Origin: UBA4742 sp963734965 | GTDB lineage: Bacteria; Actinomycetota; Acidimicrobiia; Acidimicrobiales; Acidimicrobilacustridaceae | Direction: 5' to 3' | Length of the DNA stretch: 64,000 nucleotides | Assembly (NCBI GenBank): GCA_963734965.1 | Contig: CAVTJK010000004.1 | Span: 1,054,001-1,118,000 of the forward strand | Part shown: piece after piece, positions 42,159 through 53,186 of the stretch | How the letters are laid out: every line of letters starts with the position of its first letter | Position numbering within the stretch: position 1 is the stretch's first letter | Translations under genes and position numbers: made by a program | The notes under the pieces: generated by a model | What the model was told of the DNA's origin: nothing | The model's database searches: none | The model's input: the letters and a program-made list of their open reading frames with translations, nothing else

Positions 42159-44772
42159 ATGAGCGATGCCGCCAACCCCCTGCCCCGATCCCCGTGGACC
42201 ATTCCCGACAAGCCGGGGCTGGAAGGTCTCGAGGCCAAGTGGGGCGAGGTGTGGGACGCCGATGGCACCTACCGCTTCGACCGCACCAAGAGCCGCGCCG
42301 AGATCTACTCGATCGACTCGCCGCCGCCGACGGTCAGCGGCTCGCTGCACGTCGGGCACGTGCTGTCCTACACCCACACCGACCTCATCGCCCGCTACCA
42401 GCGCATGCGAGGCCGGGCCGTCTTCTACCCCATGGGTTGGGACGACAACGGCTTGCCCACCGAGCGGCGAGTCCAGAACTACTACAACGTCAACTGCGAC
42501 CCGTCCCTCCCGTACGACCCCGACTTCGTGGCTCCTGAGCCGCCCGACACGCCTCCGAAGAAGACACCGCCGGCGCGGCCGATCGGCCGCCGCAACTTCG
42601 TCGATCTCTGCGAACGACTGACCGACGTCGACGAGCAGGCCTTCGAAGCCCTGTTCCGCAGCCTCGGCCTCTCGGTCGACTGGGACATGAAGTACACGAC
42701 GATCAACGAGCGCAGCCGGCGCGTCGCCCAGCGCGGGTTCCTGCACAACCTGGCCCGCGGCGAGGCCTACCAGGCCGAGGCGCCGGTGCTGTGGGACGTC
42801 GACGATCCGCACCGCCGTCGCCCAGGCCGAGCTCGAGGACCGCGACGTGGCCGGCGCCTACCACCGGATCGCGTTCCGGGCGCGACGGCGCCGATCCCGT
42901 CTACATCGAGACGACCCGACCCGAGCTCATCCCGGCCTGCGTCGCGCTGGTCGCCCACCCCGACGACGCGCGCTACCAGCCGCTGTTCGGCACGACCGTC
43001 CGCACGCCGCTGTTCGGCGTCGAGGTCGAGGTCAGGGCGCACGAGCTGGCCGATCCCGAGAAGGGATCCGGCATCGCCATGATCTGCACGTTCGGCGACA
43101 TCACCGACGTCACGTGGTGGCGCGAGCTGCAGCTGCCGGTGCGCAACATCGTCGACACCGCAGGTCGCATCGGTCCGGCCCCTGACGTCATCGCCGGATC
43201 GGCCAACGGCGCCGTCGACCAGTACGCCCGACTGCAGGGCAAGACGATCCACTCGGCCCGCGAAGAGATCGTCACCATGTTGCGAGAGTCGGGGGACCTC
43301 GACGGCGATCCCCGACCGATCACCCATCCCGGTCAAGTTCTACGAGCGAGGCCGCCGCCCGCTCGAGATCGTGACCAGCCGCCAGTGGTACATCCGCAAC
43401 GGCGGCCGCGACAGCGACCTGCGCGAAGCCATGCTGCGCCGCGGCAAGGAGCTGGCGCTGGCATCCGGCCTACATGCAGGTGCGCTACGACAACTGGGTC
43501 AACGGGCTCAACGGCGACTGGCTGATCTCACGCCAACGCTTCTTCGGCGTGCCCTTCCCGGTCTGGTACCGCCTCGACGCCGACGGCCACGTCGACCACG
43601 AGAACCTGCTCCTGGCATCGGAGGACCGGCTCCCCGTCGACCCGTCGAGCGACCGACCCGACGGCTACGACGAGTCCCAGCGCGGCCAACCCGGCGGCTT
43701 CGTCGGCGATCGGGACATCATGGACACCTGGGCCACGTCATCGCTCACCCCGCAGATCGCGACGGGATGGGTCGACGATCCCGACCTGTTCGAGCGCACC
43801 TATCCGATGGACCTGCGCCCCCAGGCCCACGAGATCATCCGCACGTGGCTGTTCGCGACGGCGTTGCGCTCGCACCTCGAGCACGGCGAGCTGCCGTGGG
43901 CCAACGTCGCCATATCGGGTTGGGTCCTCGATCCCGACCGCAAGAAGATGTCCAAGTCCAAGGGCAACGTCGTCACGCCGATGCACCTCGTCGACCAGTA
44001 CGGCGCCGACGCCCTGCGCTACTGGTCGGCCAACGGCCGCCCGGGCACGGACACCACCTTCGACGAGGGCCAGATGAAGGTCGGCCGGCGACTGGCCATC
44101 AAGCTGCTCAACGCCTCGCGCTTCGCGCTCGGTCTGGGCGGCTCGAACGCGGTGGCGCCGGCCATGATCACCCAGCCCCTCGATCGGGCCATGTTGGCCG
44201 AGCTGGCCGAACTGGTCGACACCGCCACCAAGGCGTTCGACGAGTACGACTACGCCCGCGCCCTCGAGCGCACCGAGGCGTTCTTCTGGCGCTTCTGCGA
44301 CCAGTACCTCGAGCTGGTCAAGGGTCGGGCCTACGAGGCCCAGGGCCAGGAGGTGGCCGTCTCGGCCCAGGCCGCCCTCCAGCTGGCGCTCTCGACCCTG
44401 CTGCGGCTGTTCGCCCCGTTCCTCCCCTACGTCACCGAGGAGGTCTGGTCGTGGTGGTTCGACGGTTCGATCCACCGGGCGACCTGGCCGACCGACGACG
44501 AGCTGCGTCAGTACGCCGGCGACGAGTCCCCGCTGGTGTTCGACGTGGCCGCCGACGTGTTGGGCGAGGTGCGCCGGGCCAAGACCGAGGCCAAGCGATC
44601 GCTCCGGGTCGGCGTCGACAAGATCGTCGTCCGCGAACCCGAGACCCGATTGGCGGCACTGGCCCGCGCCCTGAGCGACCTCCGCGACGCGGGTGCCGTC
44701 GCCACCGTCGAGCTCATCCAGATCGACGACGACGAGGACCCCTCCGTCGAGGTCACCCTCGCCGCCGAGTAG
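42159..44772 (+). CDS. valS: Valyl-tRNA synthetase (four insertions)
   Basis: Essential class I synthetase. HIGH-like motif HVGH in SGSLHVGHVLSYTHTDL, editing-domain segments GSGIAMICTFGDITDVTWWR, KMSKS in DPDRKKMSKSKGNVVTPMHL, and ADALRYWSANGRPGTDTTFD. It lacks a long C-terminal coiled coil, as in the short bacterial ValRS form. Four single-base insertions (about 42807, 42878, 43331 and 43457) break it; removing all gives 870 codons, the expected size, which strongly supports error rather than decay. ATG 42159 follows the cysS region divergently. A bidirectional hairpin follows the stop. Confidence 0.93.
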
Positions 44773-44810
44773 GCCGAGTGGGACTTCTCGAGAACCACCA
44801 CCGCGGTTCT

Positions 44811-44850
44811 GGTGCCGTCGCCTGACCCTACGGGGTCAGGTTGCGACACC
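44811..44850. terminator. Bidirectional hairpin between valS and sodB
   Basis: Stem CCTGACCC-TAC-GGGGTCAGG extended outward by GGTGCCGTCG and TTGCGACACC (few mismatches), in the convergent spacer. Immediately 5' is a smaller AGAACC-N8-GGTTCT hairpin. Long stable stem without clear T-run. Confidence 0.7.
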
Positions 44851-44885
44851 AAAACCAGAGTCCGTGGACACCCAGCGGCGAGGAG

Positions 44886-45464
<579 letters not shown>

Positions 45465-45546
45465 TCCGGGATCCTCTCGTGGATGGTGCTTGCTGCTGCT
45501 GGGGGCGAAGCCACGGGGAGACTACCCCTCGAGCCATGAAAACATG

Positions 45547-45582
45547 ACGGGAGCGGGACCCTGGTGAGGATCCCGCTCCCGT
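45547..45582 (-). terminator. Perfect 12-base-stem hairpin after the Rpf-domain gene
   Basis: ACGGGAGCGGGA and TCCCGCTCCCGT pair perfectly around a 12-base loop, 24 bases past the Rpf stop (45606). One of the strongest stems in the window; probable terminator, again without a T-run. Confidence 0.75.
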
Positions 45583-45605
45583 GGCACTGCTCGAGGTGAG
45601 CCGGT

Positions 45606-46299
45606 TCAGGCCCGGCGACCACAGACGGGCCACGCCCGGTAGCTGCCCTGCGAGGCGTGGATGCGTTCGGCCACCACGATCTGCTGCTCGCGGCTGGCCT
45701 GCCAGGCCTGCGGGGCGAACTGCCCGCCGCCGTAGGCGTTCCAGGTGCTGGCGCTGAACTGGAGGCCGCCCGAGTAGCCGTTGCCGGTGTTGGTGGCCCA
45801 GTTGCCGTGCGACTCGCAGGCGGCGATCCGGTCCCACACCGAGCCGCCGGCGACGGCGGGGGCGGGGGCCGACACGCGGGGCGCAGCCGGGGCCGGGGCC
45901 GGCGCGGGCGCCGGCGGAGCGGGGGGCGCCGGCGGCGGGGGCGGCGGGTTGAAGTAGGCGTCGAGCGCGGCGCGCTCGGCCGGGGTGGCCTTGGCGTAGG
46001 CGACGCTCATGCGAAAGGCGGGATCGGTCGACCAGAGCTGGCGGAACGCCTGCTCGTCGGCGACGGTGACCGGCTTGGTCGGATCCGAGACACCGACGGG
46101 CGCATGGTTGGCAGCCGTCGTCGATGTGGTGCGGGGGTGGGTCGTCGAGGTGGCGACCGCACCGGCTTGGGCGGAGTGGCCGTCTTGGCCGGGAAGGAGC
46201 TGCGGGATGGCGATGACGCTGAGCGCGACCGCGGCAGCGAGCGTGAGCTCGGCGACACGACGCGCGGCGACGTTCTCGAAACGGAAGGTGGGGGGTCAC
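45606..46299 (-). CDS. Resuscitation-promoting-factor-type secreted transglycosylase (one indel)
   Basis: Secreted peptidoglycan-cleaving protein of the Rpf type, linked to resuscitation of dormant cells. An N-terminal membrane/signal helix (VAELTLAAAVALSVIAIPQL), a middle part TTHPRTTSTTAANHAPVGVS, a proline-alanine linker of about 35 residues, and a C-terminal Rpf domain: SVWDRIAACESHGNWATNTG (catalytic Glu in ACESHG) and YSGGLQFSASTWNAYGGGQF. The start is GTG 46299 if one extra base in the six-G run at 46290-46295 (plus strand) is removed, which restores 230 residues with a sensible N-terminus. -35 TTGGGT and -10 TATGAG, 16 bases apart, lie upstream. Disulfide-capable Cys in ACES and VCGRRA. 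Confidence 0.88.
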
Positions 46300-46517
46300 A
46301 GGAACTCTGCCTTTCGCCCACGACGGGCGGTGAGGGGTTGCTTGCGGCCTCATACCTTCGACAATCCGTTACCCAATCGCAACTTCACCGCCGCGGTTTC
46401 GTTGTGAAACGAGTCACGTCGGGGTACGGAAAGGGCGGAGAATCCACCTGGAGGGGTTGAATCTCATGGGACCGACGGCCCACTAAGTTACGTCGCCGTC
46501 ACTTGGACGACGGGTCC

Positions 46518-47971
46518 TCAGGCCGGTCCGGACCCCTCGATGAGGTCTCCGGCATCGCGCCGCGTGGTGGTCGCCGCGTGCCATCCGCACATCCCGTGGA
46601 CGCCCGGTCCCGGTGGCGTCGACGCCGAGCAGAGGTACAGACCCGGCACCGGTGTGCGCCAGGGCGAGCGGGCCAGGACAGGGCGGGCCGCCAGCTGGAC
46701 GAGGTTGGCCCGGCCTCCACTGATGTCGCCGCCGAGGTAGTTGGCGTTGTAGCTCTGCAGGTTCTGAGGGCTCATGGCCCGGCGGGCCAGCACGCGGTCG
46801 CGAAAGCCCGGGGCGAACCGCTCGAGCTGGCGCTCGATGCGGTCGGTCATGTCGAAGGTCGATCCGTTCGGCACGTGGCAATAGGCCCACGCGGTCTGCT
46901 GGCCAGCCGGCGCCCGGCTCGGATCGACGACCGAGGCCTGCACGACCAACACGAACGGTCGCTCCGGATGACGACCCCGCTGGACCTCGTCCTCGGCCGC
47001 CACCACCTCGGCGAGCGTGCCCCCGAGGTGCACGGTGGCCGTCCGGCGACAGGCCTCGGCCGTCCACGGGATCGGACCGTCGAGCGCCCAGTCCACCTTC
47101 CACACGCCCGGTCCGCGACGGAAGCGGGCCAGGCGGCGGCGATAGCGCGAGCTCAGGCGATCACCGGCCATCTCGACCATCTGGTGGGGGGTGACATCGA
47201 GCAGGGTCGCCCGGGCCGGGGGCAGCTCGTCGAGCGTCGTCACCGGTGAGCCCAGCTCGAGCTGGGCGCCGCGAGCCTCGGCCAGCGACACGAGCGCGTC
47301 GGCGATCGACTGCGATCCTCCGCCGGCGACCGGCCAGCCGACGAGATGGGCCAGGGTGGCCATGAACAGCCCGAACCCACCCGTGCCGGGGCTGCGCAGC
47401 GACAGCATCGAGTGGGCGGCCAGCCCGGCCAGCAGGCCCTGAGCCTCGTCCGTGTCGAATCGGGAGCGGGCCAGCGAGGCCAGGGGGCGGACCCCGGCCC
47501 AGCCGAAGCGGGTCAACGGGCCGATGGCGGAGACCGGCGGGATCGAGAGCGGCGACAGGGTGGCCGCGACGAGGTGATCACCATCCTCGACGAACCGCTC
47601 CATGAGTCGCCGATACGACGAGCCGTCGCCGCCGAGGCCGTCGGCGGTGCGCACCACCGATCGTTCGAGCACTCCGGCGCGGCCGCCGTCGAGTGGGTGG
47701 GCCACCTCGGCGTCGGGGTGGAGCCACTCGAGTCCGTGCGCCTCCAGCGGCAACGATCGCAGCACGGGCGAGGCCAAGGCCAACGGGTGCACGGTCGAGC
47801 AGACGTCGTGGACGAAGCCCGGCCGAGTGAGCTCGGCCGAGCGCGTGCCCCGCCCGCGGTCGACGCCGCTTCGCGCACCAGCACCCGCCACCCGGCGTCG
47901 GCCAGAACTGCGGCCGCGGTGAGCCCGTTGGGACCGGCGCCGACCACGACAGCGTCGTAGCTCTCGGTCAC
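46518..47971 (-). CDS. NAD(P)/FAD-dependent oxidoreductase (phytoene-desaturase-like, one indel)
   Basis: Flavoprotein of the amine-oxidase/phytoene-desaturase superfamily. The dinucleotide site is AVVVGAGPNGLTAAAVLADA at the N-terminus; the C-terminal FAD motif is PVPGLYLCSASTPPGPGVHG with MCGWHAA. The middle has TPHQMVEMAGDRLSSRYRRR and VWKVDWALDGPIPWTAEACR. A one-base deletion near 47849 in a G-run (five G read as four) separates the N-terminal 40 residues; repaired length is about 484. It lacks a carotenoid cluster neighbour, so the substrate is unknown. ATG 47971 is 52 bases after the amidase stop, suggesting an operon. Confidence 0.88.
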
Positions 47972-48022
47972 GGGTGCCGGCCGATCGTCACGTCGACCGG
48001 ACGCACGGGCTGGTGGGCACGC

Positions 48023-49478
48023 TCACGCTCCAGGCGGCGGCGTGAACCCGCCGAGGACCGCTTCGGCCCAGCCCGCGACGCGCAGGTTGGTGCGATCGCT
48101 GTAGCGCGGACCCATGATCTGCAACCCGACCGGCAGACCGGCCCCGGTCCGTCCGGCCGGGATGGCGGTGGCCGGCAGCAGCGGCATGGTGGCCAGCCCG
48201 GCCCAGACGAGCTGGCTCATGTAGGTGGCGAGGGCGCCGTTGACCTCGATGCTCCGCTCGTTCAACGGGCGCTCGGTGTCGTGCGGGATGGCGGCGACCG
48301 GCGTGACCGGGGTCAACATGACGTCGACATCGGCGAACAGCTGCGCCCACTCCCGCTGGATGTGGTGGCGGCGCTCGTTGGCCCGCAGCCAGCTGCGATG
48401 GCTGGCCACCAGGCCCCTGGCCATGACCGAGTCGACTGACCGATCCTCGGGGTCGGTGGCGGCCGCCACCTCGTCGAGGAAGGACCGGACGTCGTCGGAG
48501 TAGGCGGCACCGAAGATCGAGGTCAGGAGGGTCAGGTAGGTCGCCGTCATCTCCTCGAGCGAGGTGGCCGGCCGAGCGTCCTCGACGACCTTGGCGCCGG
48601 CGCCCTGCGAGAGCGGCCACCGCCGATTCGAGCACGGCCAGCGCGGCACCGTCGGTGGGCGCGTAGGGGTCGTCGAGCCACACGCCGACGCGGAGATCGG
48701 CGAGCGAGCTCAGGTCCGGTCGGGCGGCGGGCAGGCGGGCGCCCGGCACCCCGAGCACATCGGCTTCGAGCACGTCGAGCCCCAACTCGAGGTCGGCGGC
48801 GGATCGACCCATCGGACCGACGACGTTGAGGTCGGTGTTGGCCAACGTCCCCGGCGGACCGGGGATGTGGCCGCGCTCGGGCACGACGCCCCACGTCGGC
48901 TTGTGACCGAACACGCCGCAGTAGTGCGACGGGTTGCGGATCGAGCCACCGATGTCGCTCCCCAGCTCGAGCAACGTCATGCCGGTGGCCAGGGCGGCGG
49001 CCGCACCGCCTGACGAGCCGCCCGGCGAGCGGTCGAGGTCCCAGGGGTTGCGGGTCAGGCCGTAGACGTCGTTGTAGGTCTGGAAGTCACCGGCGTAGAG
49101 CGGCAGGTTGGTCTTGGCGAACACGATGGCTCCGGCCGCCTTGAGCAGGGCGACGGCATCGGCATCGACCGTCGGGATGTGGTCGGCCAGCTCCGGTGCG
49201 CCCGAGGTGGTGACCAGCCCCTCGGTCTCGTAGCTGTCCTTGATCGTCATCGGCAACCCGTGCAGCGGACCCCACGACTCGCCCTTGGCCTGAGCGGCGT
49301 CGGCCGCCCGGGCCCGCTCGCGGGCGCGTTCGACGTCCAACGCGACCACCGCGTTGACGGCCGGGTTGTGCTGGTCGATGCGGGCCAGCTGGGCGTCGAG
49401 CAGCTCCTCGCTCCCGATCGAGCCGCCGGCCAGGGCGGCGACGGCGTCGGAGGCCGAGTCGCGTGAGAGGTCGATCAT
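48023..49478 (-). CDS. Amidase signature family enzyme (one indel)
   Basis: Ser-cisSer-Lys amidase. Lys is in GLPMTIKDSYETEGLVTTSG; the signature SPGGSSGGAAAALATGMTLL to LGSDIGGSIRNPSHYCGVFG has both serines. C-terminal segments DVMLTPVTPVAAIPHDTERP and GLPVGLQIMGPRYSDRTNLR are standard. A +1 insertion near 48609 interrupts it after AVLESAVAAL; repaired length is about 484 residues. GatA-like in sequence but no GatB/GatC nearby, so catabolic. It is the first gene of a pair with the FAD oxidoreductase downstream. Unrelated in detail to the amidase at 28.4 kb. Confidence 0.9.
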
Positions 49479-49528
49479 CGAGGCAGTCGATCAGCGATCC
49501 CACCCCACCGCAAGCCGGATCAGGCGCA

Positions 49529-50959
49529 TCAGAGCTTCAGCGGCGGCTGGCTCGTGACCGATGTGGTCGTCACCGCCGGTCCCGGTCCCGGCCCGGCCCC
49601 GAGTCCGTCCGGCGCGGACGGCGGCGCGACCGAACCGGAGTTGGCGACCGACGAGCCGGGCGTCGTCGCCGAGGAACGACCCGTCGTGGGCGGCCCCGCC
49701 GGGGCGATGTAGGACTGGTCGACGGCCAGTACGGTCCACGAGCCGCCGGTCGCCGACGACGACAGGCGGTAGGCGGGCACGAGCCAGGCCGCCCCGTCGG
49801 TCCCGGGCTCGGCGACGAGCACGAGCTCGGCGCGGTCGATGGTGATCGTCACCGGTGCGTAGGTGACGGTCGGTCCCAGAGGCTCGACGGTCACCGGGGC
49901 CGTCACGGGTGGCGAGCACGACGCCGTCGCCGGGCAGGGGACGCAGCCCTCGTCGACCGGGCATCGGGTCGTCGGCGGTGGTCGACGCTGTAGGTCGTCG
50001 ACGGCCGGCGCGTAGGTCGTCGGCGGAGCCGTGGCCGTGGCCATCATCGGCTCGATGCCCCCGACGGTGTGGCCGGCGTTGAGCTCGGCGATCGCCTTCG
50101 TCGTCCCCATGAGCGGATAGGTGTCCGCCGGCGCCGGTACGCCGAACCAACCCGAGGCCTGCTCGATCGCACCTTGACCGCCGAACGAGACAGTGAGGTC
50201 GAGGCCTTCGACGGGCGTGCCGTCGAGCACGGGAGCCGCCGTGACCTGAGCCGACCACTCGTCGGCCGTCGACGTGACCTTCCAACCGGTCGTGTCGAAC
50301 CCGGCGTGAGACCAGAGCGTTCGGGCCGCGGATTCGGCGGCGGCCTCGTCGGGGACTCCGACCGGTGGCGTCGGCGCCGTCGATCCGCAGGTGCTGACCG
50401 CCCCGGGTGCCCCACCGGAGCCCCTCGAGGGACCAGGCGGGATGGTGGTGGCCGGGGGCCGGCAGAGGTCCGAGGACATGTCGCCGGGCACGGTCGTCAC
50501 CGGACTCGAGCTGGTGCCCCCGGCGATCGTGGCCTCGGGCGAGTAGGACCACACCCAACCACCGAGGCCGGTGATGCGACTCACGACCAGGACCGTGTCG
50601 TTGCCGGACACCGACCAACCGCCGTCGGCGGTGGCCGTCGGCGCCGCCGTCAACCCCAGCGCCGCCGCCAGCCGGGCGACCTCGGCCTCGGTCGGGCGGG
50701 CGCTGCTCACGCGCCAGGCCGAGGCCGATCCATCGAGCGGAGCCAGATCAGGACCGGCCACATAGGTGACGGGTCCGGCCGCCGACAGGGCCCCGGCCAT
50801 GGTGGTCGCGGTGGCTCGGGCGGACGGCCCGACCACGATGGGCAAGGCCATCGGCTGGACGACCTGGCCTCCCCCATCGCCCCGCCAGGCGATCAGCCCG
50901 GCCGCCCCGAGGGCCACCGCCGCCAGGCCCGCCATCACCGTGATCGGTCGCAGCTTCAT
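49529..50959 (-). CDS. Hypothetical membrane-anchored secreted protein
   Basis: A 476-residue protein with an N-terminal anchor or signal helix (ITVMAGLAAVALGAAGLIAW) and an exported, proline- and threonine-rich body. A repeated pattern is seen twice, ARLAAALGLTAAPTATADGG with WSYSPEATIAGG, then GWKVTSTADEWSAQVTAAPV, like anti-sigma-factor-associated extracytoplasmic proteins of actinobacteria. Four cysteines in VDEGCVPCPATASCSP could form disulfides. Not assigned. ATG 50959, MKLRPITV. Flanked by repeat copy 4 of this set downstream of its start region. Possible frameshift around 49.95 kb not excluded. Confidence 0.6.
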   Translation of the reverse strand: MKLRPITVMAGLAAVALGAAGLIAWRGDGGGQVVQPMALPIVVGPSARATATTMAGALSAAGPVTYVAGPDLAPLDGSASAWRVSSARPTEAEVARLAAALGLTAAPTATADGGWSVSGNDTVLVVSRITGLGGWVWSYSPEATIAGGTSSSPVTTVPGDMSSDLCRPPATTIPPGPSRGSGGAPGAVSTCGSTAPTPPVGVPDEAAAESAARTLWSHAGFDTTGWKVTSTADEWSAQVTAAPVLDGTPVEGLDLTVSFGGQGAIEQASGWFGVPAPADTYPLMGTTKAIAELNAGHTVGGIEPMMATATAPPTTYAPAVDDLQRRPPPTTRCPVDEGCVPCPATASCSPPVTAPVTVEPLGPTVTYAPVTITIDRAELVLVAEPGTDGAAWLVPAYRLSSSATGGSWTVLAVDQSYIAPAGPPTTGRSSATTPGSSVANSGSVAPPSAPDGLGAGPGPGPAVTTTSVTSQPPLKL

Positions 50960-51088
50960 CTGGATCCTCCCGGCCGGTCATCGGCCACCGCGGACACCCG
51001 CCACCGAGCATCGAGGGTTCCGACGACCAGGCCCCGCCCCTGGTTCCCGCGCTCCCGACCGTGTATCGCCCCTTCCGCCCGGCGCCTC

Positions 51089-51140
51089 GGCTTTCGGCGG
51101 CGATTGAGGGCGCCCTGCGCCCCTCATCGCCGCCAGAAGC
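51089..51140. repeat. Dispersed palindromic repeat, copy 4 (inverse orientation)
   Basis: GGCTTTCGGCGGCGATTGAG and CTCATCGCCGCCAGAAGCC around GGCGCCCTGCGCCC. It lies seven bases beyond the deaminase stop (51147) and is oriented opposite to copies 1 and 2. Confidence 0.85.
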
Positions 51141-51146
51141 CCGACC

Positions 51147-51632
51147 TCACCTCCAGAAGTGGGCGTGGACCTGGCGGGCCTCGGGCTCGAGGCTCGGGCC
51201 CTCGACCTCGACGGGGCGCGGGCCGCGGGCGAACACCTCGCGACAGGGCAGGTCGAGGGTGGGGTTGTCGGGATGGGCGCCGGTGAGCTCGAGCAGGTCG
51301 ACCTCGGCCAGCCCGAACACGACCCGACCGATCCCCGACCAGTAGATGGCGCCGGCGCACATGGCGCAGGGCTCGGTCGACGTGTAGAGGGTGCAGTCGG
51401 CCAGACCGCGGTCGCGGTCGGCGCCGACCGGGCCGGCGCGGCGAACGGCGTTGGTCTCGGCGTGGCCGGTGGGATCTCGCTCGGTCACGACCGAGTTGTG
51501 AGCTTCGGCCACGACGGTGTCGTCGGCGGCCACGACCAGGGCGCCGAACGGATGGTTTCCACCGTCGCGCGCCTCGGTCGCCAGCGCGAAGGCGCGCCGC
51601 AGGTAGCGCTCGTCGCGCTCGTCGGTGGTCAT
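51147..51632 (-). CDS. Nucleoside/guanine deaminase (CDA fold)
   Basis: A 161-residue zinc deaminase of the cytidine-deaminase-like fold, TadA/guanine-deaminase branch. Zinc and catalytic motif 1 is PTGHAETNAVRRAG (HAE), motif 2 is TLYTSTEPCAMCAGAIYWSG (PCxxC). The segment HPFGALVVAADDTVVAEAHN is the substrate-side start. The C-terminus PCREVFARGPRPVEVEGPSL resembles guanine deaminases. GTCATG context gives ATG 51632. It begins 12 bases after the P450 stop, so may be co-transcribed. Palindromic repeat copy 4 follows directly. Confidence 0.88.
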   Translation of the reverse strand: MTTDERDERYLRRAFALATEARDGGNHPFGALVVAADDTVVAEAHNSVVTERDPTGHAETNAVRRAGPVGADRDRGLADCTLYTSTEPCAMCAGAIYWSGIGRVVFGLAEVDLLELTGAHPDNPTLDLPCREVFARGPRPVEVEGPSLEPEARQVHAHFWR

Positions 51633-51643
51633 GCCCGCCCGGC

Positions 51644-52929
51644 TCAGCTCGGTGTGAACGCGCAGGGCATGCGCTTGATGCCGTGGATGAACGCCGACTG
51701 CAGACAAGTCGGGCTCGCCGGTGATCTGCAGATCGGGGAGCCGGGTGAAGATCTCGCGCGAACATCACGGTGATCTCGCGTCGGGCCAGGTTGGCTCCGA
51801 GGCAGAAGTGGGGACCGCCGCCGCCGAAGCCGACGTGCTCGTTGGGCGTGCGCGCCACGTCGAACACGTACGGATCGGTGAACACGTCCTCGTCCCGGTT
51901 GGCCGACTGGAACCACATCACGACCTTGTCGCCCGCCTTGACCTCCTGGCCGCCGATGACGCAGTCGTTCACCGCTGTCCGCCGGAAGTGGATCACCGGC
52001 GTGGCCCAACGGACGATCTCCTCGACGGCGGTGGGGATGACCGCCTCGAAGTCGTCCGCCAGGATCTGGCGCTGCTCGGGATGGGTCGTGAGCGCGTACA
52101 TCCCGTGGCTGATGGCGTTGCGGGTGGTCTCGTTGCCGGCCGCCACGAGCAGGATGAAGAACGATCCGAGCTCTTCGGGGCTGAGCCGATGGACCTCGCC
52201 GTCTTCGCCGGCCACCTCGGCGTGCATCAGCGCCGAGGTGAGGTCGTCGGTCGGCTCGTCGAGTCGGGCCCGGCTGATCTCCTGGGCCATCTGCGACAGC
52301 TCGACGGCCGCGTTCATGATCGAGAGCATGTCGGGGGCGTACTCGGGATCGCCGGCTCCGAGGATGATGTTGGTCAGCTCGAACACCCGGCGGTAGCTCG
52401 ACGGCGGCACGCCCATCATGTCGCAGATGATCTCGAGCGGAAGGGCGGCGGCGATCTCGCTGACGAAGTCGCACTCACCGAGCCCGGCGACGCGATCGAT
52501 GATGGCGGCGGCCTTCTGCTGGACCTGGTCCTCGATGCGACCCACCTGGCGCGGCGTGAACGAGCGGTTGACGATGAGGCGCAGGCGGGTGTGGCGGGGC
52601 GCGTCCATGTTGATCATCGAACCGAAGAACTCGGCGATCTCGATAGGTAGATCCGGGATGTTGGTGCCGCGACCCGACACGAACTGCTGGGGATTGCGGC
52701 TCGCCTCGATCACATCCGCGTACCGCGTCAGCGACCAGTAGCCGGGGCCGGTCGGGAACCCCGGGATCTCGGGCTCGTCGCACCACGGAACGGGGCGGTT
52801 GGCCCGCAGCGCGGCGAAGACGGCCTCGGCGTCGTCCCACATGAGCGGATCGTCGAAGCGGATCGCATCGGCGTCGATGCCCGATGTCTCAGGTCGTTCA
52901 TCGCGGGGATGCAGGTCAACAGTTGTCAT
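51644..52929 (-). CDS. Cytochrome P450 (two indels)
   Basis: Heme monooxygenase of the bacterial steroid/fatty-acid P450 type. Oxygen-activating I-helix LLVAAGNETTRNAISHGMYA, ExxR in ATPVIHFRRTAVND with EEIVR, and the heme-binding loop FGGGGPHFCLGANLARREIT with the proximal Cys. PRHTRLRLIVNRSFTPRQV and FVSGRGTNIPDLPIEIAEFF are family segments. Two +1 insertions near 51759 and 51705 fall after the heme loop; repairing both gives the usual ending LQSAFIHGIKRMPCAFTPS, about 427 residues. ATG 52929. Needs ferredoxin and reductase not seen here. Sterol or terpene oxidation is plausible, not shown. Confidence 0.92.
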
Positions 52930-52964
52930 GCCCGCTGACCCTAGGCGACGTCGGCCCGAGCGTC

Positions 52965-53186
52965 TCAGACGTCGTCGGCGCGCGCCAGTGCCGTCTCGGC
53001 GTCGACGCCGGCCCGGCCGACGAGGTAGCAGGCGATGGGGGCTGCCGTCCGGTAGGACGCGTGAGCCGCGACGCCGGCCAGCTCGAGCAGTGTCGCGACC
53101 GTCTCGGGATCGGGCGGGTCGACGCCGAGGACCGCGGCGAAATCAGCGATCCACTGGTTCGGGTCCCGACCCTCGGGCTCAGCCAC
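52965..53186 (-). CDS. DUF6457-like small protein
   Basis: A 73-residue helical protein: NQWIADFAAVLGVDPPDPET, VATLLELAGVAAHASYRTAA and APIACYLVGRAGVDAETALA. It matches small actinobacterial DUF6457 proteins that usually follow molybdenum-cofactor or nucleotide-enzyme genes; function unknown. GTG 53186 lies inside the SurE coding end with an 8-base overlap, so translation is probably coupled to surE. The P450 start is 36 bases away on the same strand. Confidence 0.75.
   Translation of the reverse strand: MAEPEGRDPNQWIADFAAVLGVDPPDPETVATLLELAGVAAHASYRTAAPIACYLVGRAGVDAETALARADDV

Noticed and set aside
42159..44772. Programmed frameshifting in valS
   Set aside because: Four breaks, each a single extra base without a slippery site or pause structure; sequencing error explains them better.
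46300..46517. Possible cyclic-di-AMP (ydaO-type) riboswitch upstream of the Rpf-domain gene
   Set aside because: Such riboswitches are common before rpf genes, but I could not match its conserved elements; the leader shows only a promoter-like pair and no convincing aptamer.
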